A stretch of DNA of 64,000 nt from UBA2705 sp963977125 (GTDB taxonomy: Bacteria; Pseudomonadota; Alphaproteobacteria; Micavibrionales; Micavibrionaceae): NCBI GenBank assembly GCA_963977125.1, contig CAXBNJ010000002.1, positions 453,022 to 517,021 on the forward strand, written 5' to 3'. Numbering within the stretch: position 1 is the stretch's first letter; each line of letters starts with the position of its first letter. The notes beneath the pieces were generated by a model that did not search any database, was not told the DNA's origin, and was given only the letters and a program-made list of their open reading frames with translations. The translations under genes were made by a program, and so were the position numbers. Shown piece by piece: positions 26,807 through 36,060 of the stretch.

Positions 26807-28579
26807 ATGACCGCTTTAACCGCACAACTATCAAACCATATTGGCGCCATATTCAAAAATCAGGGCTTGCCTGAAGAATTAGGCGCCGTGCGCACTTCTG
26901 ACCGCCCTGACTTAGCGCAGTTTCAGTGTAATGGCGCCATGGCCGCCGCGAAGATCGCGAAAAAAGCCCCGCGCATGATTGCCGAGGCGATCGTTGCTGA
27001 ACTGCAAAATGATCCCCTATTCTCAGAAGTATCCATTGCGGGCCCCGGTTTTATAAATTTAAAGCTCACCGAAGAGGCCCTCTCTAATCATTTACTTGAA
27101 CTGGGCAACAGCCCAAGCTTCCTTGTGCCTGATAGCGGCCAAGGCAAATGCGCCATTGTTGATTATGGCGGCCCAAATACTGCCAAGCCAATGCATGTAG
27201 GGCATTTACGCTCAAGCATTATCGGCGAATCCGTAAAACGTACATTGAAGTTTATCGGCTACGATGCCAAGGGTGATATTCATCTGGGCGATTGGGGCAC
27301 CCATATGGGCATGGTGATTTCAGAGTTTGAAATCCGCCACCCTGAATGGGTTTATTTTGACGAAAACAAAGTCGATGATTATCCAAGCGAACCGCCTGTC
27401 ACTATTAAAGACCTCGAGAAACTCTACCCCGAAGCCTCACAGGCCAGCAAGTCTAATGAAGATCGTATGGCCATTTCTCGCAAAGCGACAGCAGATCTGC
27501 AAAATAAGCGCCCAGGCTATTACGCCCTATGGCAGCATTGTTTTAATATTTCTGTCGAAGCGATGAAAAAGAACTTTGGCGCGCTTGATGTCTATTTTGA
27601 TTTATGGCTTGGCGAGTCTAACGCCCAAGACTACATCCCCGACATGGCGCAAAAAATGCAAGATGACGGCCATGCGATAAAAGATCGCGGCGCGATCGTC
27701 ATACACGTACAGCAAGATACAGATAAAAAAGAATATCCCCCGCTCATCCTTTATAAAAGCGATGGCGCAGTTATGTATGGCACAACCGACCTTGCCACGA
27801 TCGTTCAGCGTGTTGAAGATTTCGATCCGGTTAAAATGGTTTATGTCGTTGATCAACGCCAGCATCTGCATTTTGAACAAGTTTTCCGCGCGGCGCGTAT
27901 CACCAAGATTATTAAAGATGACGTTGAAATGATCCATGCTGGCTTTGGTACAATGAATGGCCAAGACGGCACCCCATTCAAAACCCGCGCCGGCGGCGTC
28001 ATGAAATTACAAGATCTTATCAAAATGGGTATTGAAAAAGCGACCTTGCGCATTGAAGAAGCCAATATAGGTGAATCTTATAGCGCAGAAGAGCGCGCAG
28101 ACATCGCTCATAAAGTCGCTATTGCCGCGATTAAATTCGCCGATTTACAGAACAGCCGTATCGCTGATTATATATTTGACCTAGACCGCTTAACCTCTTT
28201 TGAAGGCAAAACCGGCCCTTATATACTCTACCAAGCTGTACGCATGAAGTCCCTGTTGCGTAAAGCCGAAGATCAAGGCTTCCCTGTTCATGCGCCAAGC
28301 ACAATAGAGCTCGGCGATCATGAAACACAGATAGCCCTAATCCTTACTGAGTTCCCAAGCGTCATTGAACAGGCAGCACAAAATTACACGCCGCATGTAC
28401 TGGCTGATTACGCCTATCGCCTCGCACAGGCCTATAGCAGCTTCTATAGCCATTGCCCTGTCCTTGGTGAGACTGATGAAGAGCTCAGACAAAGCCGCCT
28501 ATATATTACAGGGCTGGCCTTAAGACTGCTTGAACAAAGCTTAGATCTTTTGGGTATTCCAACCCCCGAGCGCATGTAA
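26807..28579 (+). CDS. argS: Arginyl-tRNA synthetase
   Basis: 590-residue class I aminoacyl-tRNA synthetase that charges tRNA-Arg. The Add-1 N-terminal domain contains FQCNGAMAAAK and GPGFINLKL. The HIGH motif occurs as HVGH within KPMHVGHLRSS, and GDWGTHMG follows. The KMSKS-equivalent loop is FKTRAGGVMKL, the form usual in many ArgRS enzymes. The C-terminal anticodon-binding domain ends in LDLLGIPTPERM. Length and ends are normal. Confidence 0.97.
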   Translation: MTALTAQLSNHIGAIFKNQGLPEELGAVRTSDRPDLAQFQCNGAMAAAKIAKKAPRMIAEAIVAELQNDPLFSEVSIAGPGFINLKLTEEALSNHLLELGNSPSFLVPDSGQGKCAIVDYGGPNTAKPMHVGHLRSSIIGESVKRTLKFIGYDAKGDIHLGDWGTHMGMVISEFEIRHPEWVYFDENKVDDYPSEPPVTIKDLEKLYPEASQASKSNEDRMAISRKATADLQNKRPGYYALWQHCFNISVEAMKKNFGALDVYFDLWLGESNAQDYIPDMAQKMQDDGHAIKDRGAIVIHVQQDTDKKEYPPLILYKSDGAVMYGTTDLATIVQRVEDFDPVKMVYVVDQRQHLHFEQVFRAARITKIIKDDVEMIHAGFGTMNGQDGTPFKTRAGGVMKLQDLIKMGIEKATLRIEEANIGESYSAEERADIAHKVAIAAIKFADLQNSRIADYIFDLDRLTSFEGKTGPYILYQAVRMKSLLRKAEDQGFPVHAPSTIELGDHETQIALILTEFPSVIEQAAQNYTPHVLADYAYRLAQAYSSFYSHCPVLGETDEELRQSRLYITGLALRLLEQSLDLLGIPTPERM

Positions 28580-28774
28580 GCGGCCCTGCGCATAGAGAAG
28601 CGCATAAGAATCGCCATATAAAATTACAAAAATCGCTGTACGTTTTTAGAAAAATTATTTCTAAAGGCCTTAATGGCGCTTATTCTTTTTCATATGAACC
28701 CCACGAAATTGCTGACCCGGCCTTAGAATCCTCAACATGACGCCATAATTGTTTTCATAAGAGGCAGAAAAACC

Positions 28775-28803
28775 TTGACTGCGTTACGTAAATAACATAT
28801 AAA
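28775..28803 (+). promoter_or_regulatory. Strong sigma70-like promoter for the coiled-coil/AAA+/membrane-protein cluster
   Basis: TTGACT (28775-28780), an exact 17-bp spacer and TATAAA (28798-28803) lie 55 bp before the start of the 681-residue coiled-coil gene. It is the best -35/-10 match I found in the window. Transcription would begin near 28810. Confidence 0.6.
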
Positions 28804-28858
28804 ACAATCCGGGAACACAAATTACATAACTCGAAGCTAAAAAGAGAAGGCAGATAAA

Positions 28859-30904
28859 ATGGTTGATAATGGAATAGACTTTGGTGATTTTGATGACGTA
28901 TTCGGAGCAGCTAGCGCTGCAGTAGAAGATACAGATTCCGCACAGCTCGCACAGGAGCAATTAGAACAAAGCTTAGAGAGCTTTGAAAAAAAGTTTATAG
29001 AAGCCAAAAATGTTTTGGAAGAGAACCCAATTCATAAAATTGTTACCTCTGGCAAAACTGGCGCTGAAGCACAGCAAGAAATTATTGATTATGCCACCGT
29101 GGAAATTGGTGAAGACTCTGAAGCTGTTGTAGCACAACTCTCACAAATTGTTGCACAATATGCAAGCCTTTCTGCCATGACCAGTGAAACGGTTCGTAAA
29201 TCTGGTAATCTTGAAGAAGGTGCCGTATTTGATGATACTGCACTCCGAATAGCTGAAAAACAAGAAACCTACAGTGAAAAAGCCAACGTCTTTTATACTG
29301 CAATTGAAGCTATGTACCAAATACAAGCAGATAACAAAAATATAAAAGATGTGATCAGAGAGATCAACAACGCGCGTTCAAAATTCACTGCTTTAAAAAA
29401 TTCAATGCTGCTTCAATCTGAAACCGTTGAAGACGCCCAAACTGAGTATGATCGCTTAATTGCTAAGCAAAAGGGTCTACAGGCGAAGGTTGACGTCGCC
29501 ATGCAAACAAAAGATGGATATACGAATGGCTGTGAAGAAGTTAAAAACGAACAAGGCGAGGTAACCAAGAAAAAACGCCCCGCCCTTAAAGATATAAAAG
29601 CTGCCCATGCAGCAGAAAAAGGCGGCTTCTTTGGTTTTGGTGGAGGAAGAAAGCAAGAACTTGCTGATTTCATTAAGGCCTGCGAAGACAAAATCAAAGC
29701 CGCCGATGAAGAGCTTGATGACACAAACATTCAAGTGAAGAATCTCGAGCCACAAATCCAGCGTGCTGGAGACGCATTAAAAGAGGCAAAAGCCAAGCTT
29801 GAAGAACAAAAATCTGAGCATGATGCGATTGATGAGAAACTCAAGAGCGATGCGAGTTACTTAGCAATTGAAGAAATCCTCGGAGAAGACGGCAAAAACT
29901 TTAAAGATTCAGCCAATGCATTTCAGCAATCTGGGACTGACCTCATAGACCTCATGAGTGAAGACTTTTCAAAATGCGTTGTTTTCTACTCAGAAAAACA
30001 AAAAAGCATCGGAAAACTGATTAATGTAGGCGGAAATTTGACTTCGGAATTGGAGCTCATTGTTTCCAGCTTAAATATAGCTGAAACGGCTCATAAGAAA
30101 CGTTTCGATACTCTTTGCTCTAAACTGGACACAGCTCTCGCTAAAATAGAAGAAGAAAAACAGCAAGCGATTAGCGACGCTCAAGAAAACATCGAAAACG
30201 AAGAGGAAAAAGGCGCAAGACTCGCTGAAATTGAAAGAGAATATATGGATAACCCGCCATTAATTCAAAAAATGGTTAATGACAAAGCGGCCAATCAGAA
30301 CTTTCTACGTAGATTTTCAGCACGCCTAGAACAAATTGTTTCGTTCAAACAGCAAGCCATGATTGCACTTAAGAAATCCGAGCACGGGCTAGCAAAAGCT
30401 GAGAATCTTGCATACAAAGCCGAGAGCTTAAAAAATGAACACATCATGATCATTTCAAATGGTACTAGCAATTGCACAGACAGCATTGATCTTGCCATGA
30501 AAAATTTAAGAATGAGCCTTATGGAAGAGTTTGGCGCGGCTATGAACAGAGATAACGCAAAGCAGTTCAAGCAATCCGTTGAGGGCATGCTTCACGAGAA
30601 GAGACAAGAACTTAAAAATGGCCAAAAAGAGATCCTAAGCTTACGGGAGATGTCTCAATGCATAGATGAAACATCTAAAAAACTAAGAAACGCTGCCGTT
30701 CATGGCGTCGCAATAAAACGAGGTAGAACGAAAGCCATTGATGGGGTGGTAACTTCAGCGCAAAACCTTGCTCTTACCGAAGAAAGAGGCGAAGCGGATG
30801 TGTTAGAAAAAATGGCTACGGACTCAGAATACGCCAAAAAAGTCGAACAAGTTGAAGCGTCCATGCTAAAGCCTACGACACCCAAAACACCTACAGCACC
30901 ATAA
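28859..30904 (+). CDS. Long coiled-coil protein of unknown function
   Basis: 681-residue soluble protein that I do not recognise. It has no signal peptide or membrane segment. The N-terminus is acidic (IDFGDFDDVFG), residues about 30-130 are Glu/Gln-rich helix, and residues about 160-330 and 395-620 are strongly helical with heptad-like patterns, Lys/Glu-rich. A short Gly/Phe segment (GGFFGFGGGRK) near residue 258 breaks the helix. The helical C-terminal half loosely recalls the TelA/toxic-anion-resistance family; this is weak. GAAGG precedes the ATG. A strong promoter lies upstream, and a Clp-like AAA+ gene and a membrane-protein gene follow on the same strand, suggesting a joint function. 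Confidence 0.7.
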   Translation: MVDNGIDFGDFDDVFGAASAAVEDTDSAQLAQEQLEQSLESFEKKFIEAKNVLEENPIHKIVTSGKTGAEAQQEIIDYATVEIGEDSEAVVAQLSQIVAQYASLSAMTSETVRKSGNLEEGAVFDDTALRIAEKQETYSEKANVFYTAIEAMYQIQADNKNIKDVIREINNARSKFTALKNSMLLQSETVEDAQTEYDRLIAKQKGLQAKVDVAMQTKDGYTNGCEEVKNEQGEVTKKKRPALKDIKAAHAAEKGGFFGFGGGRKQELADFIKACEDKIKAADEELDDTNIQVKNLEPQIQRAGDALKEAKAKLEEQKSEHDAIDEKLKSDASYLAIEEILGEDGKNFKDSANAFQQSGTDLIDLMSEDFSKCVVFYSEKQKSIGKLINVGGNLTSELELIVSSLNIAETAHKKRFDTLCSKLDTALAKIEEEKQQAISDAQENIENEEEKGARLAEIEREYMDNPPLIQKMVNDKAANQNFLRRFSARLEQIVSFKQQAMIALKKSEHGLAKAENLAYKAESLKNEHIMIISNGTSNCTDSIDLAMKNLRMSLMEEFGAAMNRDNAKQFKQSVEGMLHEKRQELKNGQKEILSLREMSQCIDETSKKLRNAAVHGVAIKRGRTKAIDGVVTSAQNLALTEERGEADVLEKMATDSEYAKKVEQVEASMLKPTTPKTPTAP

Positions 30905-30927
30905 CTCTAAGGCGTATATAAATTTCA

Positions 30928-30975
30928 TTACTGAGGCGTTTTTAATTAATTTATTTGATGAAAACGCCTCAGTAA
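30928..30975. repeat. 15-bp perfect inverted repeat between coiled-coil and AAA+ genes
   Basis: Arms ttactgaggcgtttt (30928-30942) and aaaacgcctcagtaa (30961-30975) with an 18-nt AT-rich loop, starting 23 bp after the upstream stop. No T run follows on either strand, so it is not a standard terminator. It may be an attenuator, an RNA-stabilising hairpin that sets the ratio of the two proteins, or a protein-binding dyad. Confidence 0.75.
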
Positions 30976-31068
30976 CTTAAAAAAAAGACACAAAATAATA
31001 ATAAAAAAAGACATTAATCACGGCACAAAACAGCACAAATTGATTAGAACAGACAGAGCGAGGGTGGC

Positions 31069-33393
31069 ATGTCCAACACTGAAATTAACACAAAACTTCT
31101 CCAACCATATAATGCGTATATTGAATCTGCGATGCCCAATTTTAAATATTTTGGTAGCGCGCAAAACGTCAAAGACCTCTCACGCGCTTTAAACCAATAT
31201 GGCAACAACTCTATCATGCTGACAGGCCCTTCTGGTATAGGCCGCCGCTCGCTGATTGCTGGATTTGCACAAAGCCTAAAATCTGATAACACACCATTAG
31301 AAATGATGAATTTAGATGTGTATCGTCTGAATGTTCAAGAATTATTCAACACGCAAAGCATCCCTGATATTGAAAGAAAATTTTCAGAAGTGCTTTCTGA
31401 ATTGGCTGAAATAAAACAGCGCCACGGCAAAAAGCCGCTTTTCGTTATTGATGACGGCACAAATTTTGCCCGCGAAGTGAGCGAAAGAAAGCTCTCTGGC
31501 TTACTCAACAAATTAAAAGCCGCAGATACCGCGAGCGATGATTTTGATTTGATTCTGAGCATGGATAATGATGCCCAGCACATGATGAAAAAATCTTACC
31601 CGAATTTCTTATCGCATTTTGCTGAGCAAAAAGTAAAAGAAGCAGATGACAAAGACATACGCGATATGCTTACCCATGAAGCAGAGCGCTATAGCCAATA
31701 TAAATTATCAATTGCACCAGATGCTATTGATAAAGCCGTTGAGCTTTGCAAACGTTATACCGCCCTTGGCGATTTTTCTATGCCCAAACGCGTCTCTCTG
31801 TTTATGGATGAAGTCGCTACTGAATATCGCTTAGACGCGCATAGCCGCCCTGAAGGCATGGCGCAAGATGAAGCCCTTTTGGCACAATATACCGCGCAGC
31901 TTGAAACATGCGATGGCGATGCTAAAGACCAGATCGAACGCGATATTGCCGCCGTACAAGCCGATATTGATGAAAAACAATCCACTTGGAATCAAGCTAA
32001 ATCAAGCTTAAAACCCATTATGGACGAGATACAAGAAACAGAAGCTTTTTCCACTGAACTGTTAGAGAAGGTAAAAAAAGCCGAACAAAAAATTCTTGAT
32101 GCCGCCTCTATCGAGCTCAAAGAACATCAAGCGAATGGCAAACACATGGAAATGTCTGCTGAATCTTATATGCATTCTGATAAGTTCAATATGCGCGAAA
32201 ATAAACATCCGGAAATTGACATTAATCGTAACCAAATACAAAAAAACAATGACCATATTACAAAGCTAAGCCAAAAAATTAATAACAAAGCGCAAGAGCT
32301 TCTGTTTCCGATCACCCTTACGGCTGACTATGTTGATAGCTACGCTAAAGCTAAACTCGGCATGAGTGATGTTGTTGATATTAAGAGCACAATATTCACG
32401 GCCAAAGATCAGATGAACAATATAGTTATTGGCCAAGAGCAAATGGTTAACCCTGTATTTAGCAAAATCAAACAACGCCTCGGTAACAAGCGAGAAGCCT
32501 CTAAACCCGTGGGCTGCGTGCTTATCCTTGGCCCTTCAGGAGTCGGTAAAACCTTTTTGGCTGAAACCTTCGCCGAAGAACTTTACGGCTCAGCTGATAA
32601 ACTTAGCGTTATTAACATGGAAGGCTTTAAAGAAAAGCACACTGTGTCGCGTATGATCGGTGCGCCTCCAGGTTATGCGGGCTATGATCAAGAAGCAGAG
32701 CTTGTAAAAATTGCCAACACCAACCCTGCTGGCGTATTGCTATTAGATGAAATTGAAAAAGCCCATCTTGATGTTAAGCAAGCCCTACTAACACCGCTCG
32801 ATAAAGGCCGCTTCACATCAGCCAATGGTCGTGACACTGCCGATTTCAGAGATATGCTGATTATGATGACATCCAACTACGGACAAGATTTATTCTTAAC
32901 GCGACCTTATGATGAGGCGGTTGAAGCGGTAAAAGAGCGCATTTATTTAGATGGTCACTTTAGCCCTGAATTTCTAAACCGTTGCACAATGGTTTTTGCT
33001 AAGTTTCTTGAGCCTGAGACTGTAGAAAAAATTGTTGCACGTCGTATATCTGATTTTGCCGCTGATTTCTGCGATGAAGAAACAACGCTTAATATTAAAA
33101 TGTCCTCAGAAGATGTAACGAAACTTGTTGCCGATAAATATGAGAAAAAACAAGGTGCGCGCGTTATCAAAACTCTCTTAGAAGAAAATATTGGTGAGTA
33201 TATATGTGATATGGTTCTAAAGGCTGAACTCTCTGGGGCAAACGCATCAGGCACACTTATGATTTCATATAATAATGGTGAATTTGGCTATGATTTCAAA
33301 GAAAAATCCCTTGAAATAAAAAGCCCAAGCAATGAAAACAGCGCAGTTAAACAACACGTACAGCCGGCAACGCAAAGCTTTAACGCCGTGTGA
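31069..33393 (+). CDS. ClpB/ClpV-like AAA+ protein with degenerate D1 and intact D2
   Basis: 774-residue two-module Clp/Hsp100-type protein. In the first module the Walker A-like loop is GPSGIGRRS (residues 53-61), with Arg59-Arg60 where Lys-Thr is needed. The Walker B-like segment is VIDDG (126-130), and the Arg-finger pair is missing near 175-185, so D1 is predicted inactive. Residues about 260-350 are coiled-coil, like the ClpB M-domain. D2 is intact: GPSGVGKT (488-495), pore loop GAPPGYAGY (531-539), Walker B VLLLDE (556-561) and FLNR Arg finger. No ClpP-docking IGF/IGL loop is visible, which fits a disaggregase or remodelling motor rather than a protease subunit. It has no N-terminal Clp domain. 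It sits between the coiled-coil and membrane-protein genes. Confidence 0.85.
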   Translation: MSNTEINTKLLQPYNAYIESAMPNFKYFGSAQNVKDLSRALNQYGNNSIMLTGPSGIGRRSLIAGFAQSLKSDNTPLEMMNLDVYRLNVQELFNTQSIPDIERKFSEVLSELAEIKQRHGKKPLFVIDDGTNFAREVSERKLSGLLNKLKAADTASDDFDLILSMDNDAQHMMKKSYPNFLSHFAEQKVKEADDKDIRDMLTHEAERYSQYKLSIAPDAIDKAVELCKRYTALGDFSMPKRVSLFMDEVATEYRLDAHSRPEGMAQDEALLAQYTAQLETCDGDAKDQIERDIAAVQADIDEKQSTWNQAKSSLKPIMDEIQETEAFSTELLEKVKKAEQKILDAASIELKEHQANGKHMEMSAESYMHSDKFNMRENKHPEIDINRNQIQKNNDHITKLSQKINNKAQELLFPITLTADYVDSYAKAKLGMSDVVDIKSTIFTAKDQMNNIVIGQEQMVNPVFSKIKQRLGNKREASKPVGCVLILGPSGVGKTFLAETFAEELYGSADKLSVINMEGFKEKHTVSRMIGAPPGYAGYDQEAELVKIANTNPAGVLLLDEIEKAHLDVKQALLTPLDKGRFTSANGRDTADFRDMLIMMTSNYGQDLFLTRPYDEAVEAVKERIYLDGHFSPEFLNRCTMVFAKFLEPETVEKIVARRISDFAADFCDEETTLNIKMSSEDVTKLVADKYEKKQGARVIKTLLEENIGEYICDMVLKAELSGANASGTLMISYNNGEFGYDFKEKSLEIKSPSNENSAVKQHVQPATQSFNAV

Positions 33394-33508
33394 AGATAAA
33401 ATTATCTTGCCGTTATATGAAAACATGGTATAACAAGTCATATTTTTCCATATAGGCGGCTTTTAAATTAAAAAGAACCGAATAAAGAGCTATTTTAAGG
33501 AGCACAAA

Positions 33509-34741
33509 ATGAGCGATAATAAAGATAAAAAAGAACCAGAATTAGCTGATATCGCTGCAAACTTCGTGCGCGATAAAAATAAACGCCAGAAGATATTTAA
33601 TGGTGTTGGTTATATAGCAGATACTGCTGTAAAATTATTCACTGGCCTTGTTTATATTGGAAGCGCCATTTGGAATTTTGGTGAAAAAATTGCACCTAGC
33701 GTTGGCTCAACTATAGGCAAAACAAAAGACTTTGCCTTAAATCAAACAAAGTCATGGCGCGGAAATCTTGCCAATAACTTTTCAGAAAATGATGAATTTG
33801 GGAACTCTAAATTCAAGTGGCCAACAGGCATTAAGCAATGGCATCAAGTTGCGACACCACCTGCCATGTTTTTTGTACTCGCCTCAACAGTCTATGGCGT
33901 TGCTGCTGCGGGGCTAAGCTTCCCACGTGTTTGGCTTGCCGATTCTAAACCAGACCCAATTTACCTCGTAAACAAGCCACAAGCTAAAAACATCGCGGGT
34001 GAAAGTGAATGGACTGTATCCTGTGCCTATCTTGCCGAACAAAGCGAAGAAGATGCAAACTGTACCTTTGCACTGCCTGATAATGGCTATTTGGACCTTG
34101 CTTATCGTTTAAAAAGCATTCAATTAAACCCTATTAAGACCATTAGTGGCATTATGACCGGTTATTCACCGAGAGCACATGCTGCACAATCAATGCTCGG
34201 CGAAGATAGTCAGTATTGCGCTATTAATACAACATTTGAAAAACCAATGTTTGGCGCCGAACAAAACCTTCCTTCTTTATATCGCAGCCCAATTTGTGAT
34301 CCTAATCTTGATACTTTAGTTGAAAAACTAGAAAATGATCAAATCAGCAAAAATGGCGAAATACTACGTAAAGCCGGTACCGTCGAAAAGAAAAGCGATG
34401 GCTCTATGTTCTACCGCCCTGCTGATGAAGCCAGTTGGCTTTCAGGAGCCTTTGCTTGGACATTAGTGCAAGGCGGCGAAGCCATTGACGCAGTAAGCGA
34501 TACTGTTGGTGGCTGGGTTGATTCAGCCTTTGAAGAGAGCAAAGAAGAAGTGCCTTCTGAAAACCAAGAGAATGAAAGCAAAGACGCTGAAGATAAGCCT
34601 CATAATCCAAAAACTGAAGGCAAAACGTCAATGACTGATTTCATATCAGCCAGTTACAACAATGATAATTACAAACAAAGCGACATGGTTGTTAATGTTC
34701 ACTTTGACAAAACAGTATTACCAGCGATGAAAATCGCTTAA
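33509..34741 (+). CDS. Membrane-anchored protein of unknown function with Cys-containing, likely periplasmic region
   Basis: 410-residue protein that I do not recognise. AAGGAG lies 7 bp before the ATG. The N-terminal 35 residues are charged. A weak hydrophobic stretch lies at about 41-57, and a clear membrane segment at about 117-138. After it come four Cys (in VSCAYL, ANCTF, QYCAIN and SPICDP) that could form disulfides, which argues for a periplasmic location. Residues about 350-385 are acidic and low-complexity. A strong terminator follows 50 bp after the stop, closing the three-gene block. The natural reading is that it anchors the cytoplasmic coiled-coil/AAA+ pair to the envelope; this is inference. 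Confidence 0.65.
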   Translation: MSDNKDKKEPELADIAANFVRDKNKRQKIFNGVGYIADTAVKLFTGLVYIGSAIWNFGEKIAPSVGSTIGKTKDFALNQTKSWRGNLANNFSENDEFGNSKFKWPTGIKQWHQVATPPAMFFVLASTVYGVAAAGLSFPRVWLADSKPDPIYLVNKPQAKNIAGESEWTVSCAYLAEQSEEDANCTFALPDNGYLDLAYRLKSIQLNPIKTISGIMTGYSPRAHAAQSMLGEDSQYCAINTTFEKPMFGAEQNLPSLYRSPICDPNLDTLVEKLENDQISKNGEILRKAGTVEKKSDGSMFYRPADEASWLSGAFAWTLVQGGEAIDAVSDTVGGWVDSAFEESKEEVPSENQENESKDAEDKPHNPKTEGKTSMTDFISASYNNDNYKQSDMVVNVHFDKTVLPAMKIA

Positions 34742-34791
34742 GTTACGGGCTTATGGCCTATATAAAGTTTCACAGTTTTTGTGTCCTATTG

Positions 34792-34830
34792 AAAAGTCCT
34801 GCATGCACCCCATGCAGGGCTTTTCTTTTT
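34792..34830 (+). terminator. Rho-independent terminator closing the three-gene cluster
   Basis: Stem of about 14 bp (one G-U pair) built on cctgcatg / catgcagg with a 5-nt loop, followed by ttttcttttt. Confidence 0.93.
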
Positions 34831-34920
34831 GCGCTAGCCTGTGCATAGTGAGCATATAAACAAACGGTTGAGATTACTTTTGAAAAAAAGAAAGCTCAAC
34901 ACCACCAACAGGAAAAGACC

Positions 34921-35529
34921 ATGGAAAAAATCAGCGCCGCAGAATTTGCCGAGCAAGCCCTTAATGCATCAGAAAAGTTTTATGTGCTCGATGTCCGCAC
35001 TGAGGCTGAATATAAACAATCTCGTTTAGCCACCATCGCCAGTGATAATGTACCGCTTGATGAGATCCTTGATGTCATGGACACTATTACTAATCACTGC
35101 GCCAATATGCGCACTTACATATTATGCAAGGCTGGTGTTCGCGCGGAATTTGCAGGTTATGACCTTGAAGCCGCCGGCGCAAAAGATATTGTCATAGTCG
35201 AAGGCGGTACGTCTGCGTTAAAAGACCTTGGCTTACCGTTTAAATCGGGTGTCATTTCACTTGAACGTCAATATCACATCCTTATCGGCCTATTCGGCGT
35301 GATGGGCATTATTTACGGTTTATATTTAGATAAAACTTGGTTCGCCTTAACCGCATTTGTGAGCTTTAGCGCATTGTTTCATGGATTAACGGGCATTTGC
35401 GGTCTTAAAAATATAATCGCAAAAATGTCATGGAATCGTGCAAGCACCCTTGACCTCGGCGCAGAAATATCTAAATCAGTTAATAGCTACCAGCAAAGAA
35501 AAGTTGAACTTGCTGGTCGCGGTCATTAA
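34921..35529 (+). CDS. Rhodanese-DUF2892 membrane sulfurtransferase (YgaP-like)
   Basis: 202-residue protein with an N-terminal single rhodanese domain (residues about 1-110) and a C-terminal DUF2892 membrane hairpin (about 118-165). The catalytic loop ILCKAGVRA places Cys69 in position to carry persulfide. VLDVRTEAEY is the usual rhodanese strand. E. coli YgaP has this same architecture. AGGA lies about 10 bp before the ATG. It is flanked by terminators on both sides, so it is probably monocistronic. Confidence 0.9.
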   Translation: MEKISAAEFAEQALNASEKFYVLDVRTEAEYKQSRLATIASDNVPLDEILDVMDTITNHCANMRTYILCKAGVRAEFAGYDLEAAGAKDIVIVEGGTSALKDLGLPFKSGVISLERQYHILIGLFGVMGIIYGLYLDKTWFALTAFVSFSALFHGLTGICGLKNIIAKMSWNRASTLDLGAEISKSVNSYQQRKVELAGRGH

Positions 35530-35608
35530 TGACGACAAACTGTCTTTTCCCTTTGTCTGTATTTTGAGTTCCCCCGCTCACATGCAGGCATTAAGACATA
35601 AAAGTGAG

Positions 35609-35647
35609 CCTCTTCGTGCCATCCCCCTCGCACGAAGAGGTTTTTTT
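35609..35647 (+). terminator. Rho-independent terminator downstream of the rhodanese gene
   Basis: Perfect 11-bp stem (cctcttcgtgc / gcacgaagagg) with a 10-nt loop and seven T residues directly after. Confidence 0.95.
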
Positions 35648-35781
35648 ATATAGCTCACAAAATAAAGACAAAAAACAACCGCATAAAACATCGTTTCATG
35701 CGGTTCAAAGCTTGCCTCAAGGGCAACAACACCAAAATTGCGCTCAAATTGCGCCCATATTGCGTTATCATGTAAAAATAA

Positions 35782-35868
35782 TGGTACCAGAGGCCGGACT
35801 CGAACCGGCACAATATTGCTATCGCCGGATTTTGAATCCGGTGCGTCTACCAATTCCGCCACTCTGGC
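35782..35868 (-). tRNA. tRNA-Leu (anticodon CAA)
   Basis: 87-nt class II tRNA read on the minus strand. The acceptor stem GCCAGAG/CTCTGGT (terminal G-U) is followed by an A discriminator and encoded CCA. The anticodon stem ccgga/tccgg holds the loop TTCAAAA with CAA at 35832-35834. The variable arm is long, and the T-loop GGTTCGAGTCC is canonical. Leu identity follows from the anticodon and long variable arm. Confidence 0.97.
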
Positions 35869-36060
35869 TTATTTAGTGATATTTCAGAACAAGTATTATT
35901 CTTGAAATTGGTAGCCGTACAGTACGCTCGAGCGCGTCTATACTCAAGTAAAAAATGTAAAAAAATTTTATTTTATGCAATTCTTTGCTATGCTGTGCAG
36001 CAGAAATGAAATAATGCGCTAAGACTTAACGAGATATAGGCAAGACATAGGCAAAAGACG

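Noticed and set aside
28859..30904. TelA / toxic-anion-resistance assignment for the coiled-coil protein
   Set aside because: The helical C-terminal half is only loosely similar in feel; no specific motif was found and no ter genes are nearby.
31069..33393. Naming the two-module Clp-like protein clpB or clpA
   Set aside because: D1 is degenerate, the Clp N-domain is absent and no ClpP loop is visible, so it is not the housekeeping ClpB or ClpA.
33393..33408. Small inverted repeat (aagata / tatctt) just after the AAA+ gene as a terminator
   Set aside because: The stem is only 6-7 AT-rich pairs without a T run, and the next gene on the same strand starts about 100 bp later.
35916..35934. Palindromes (cgtacagtacg and cgctcgagcg) upstream of tRNA-Leu as an operator
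   Set aside because: Short palindromes arise by chance, and no regulator or promoter alignment supports a function.
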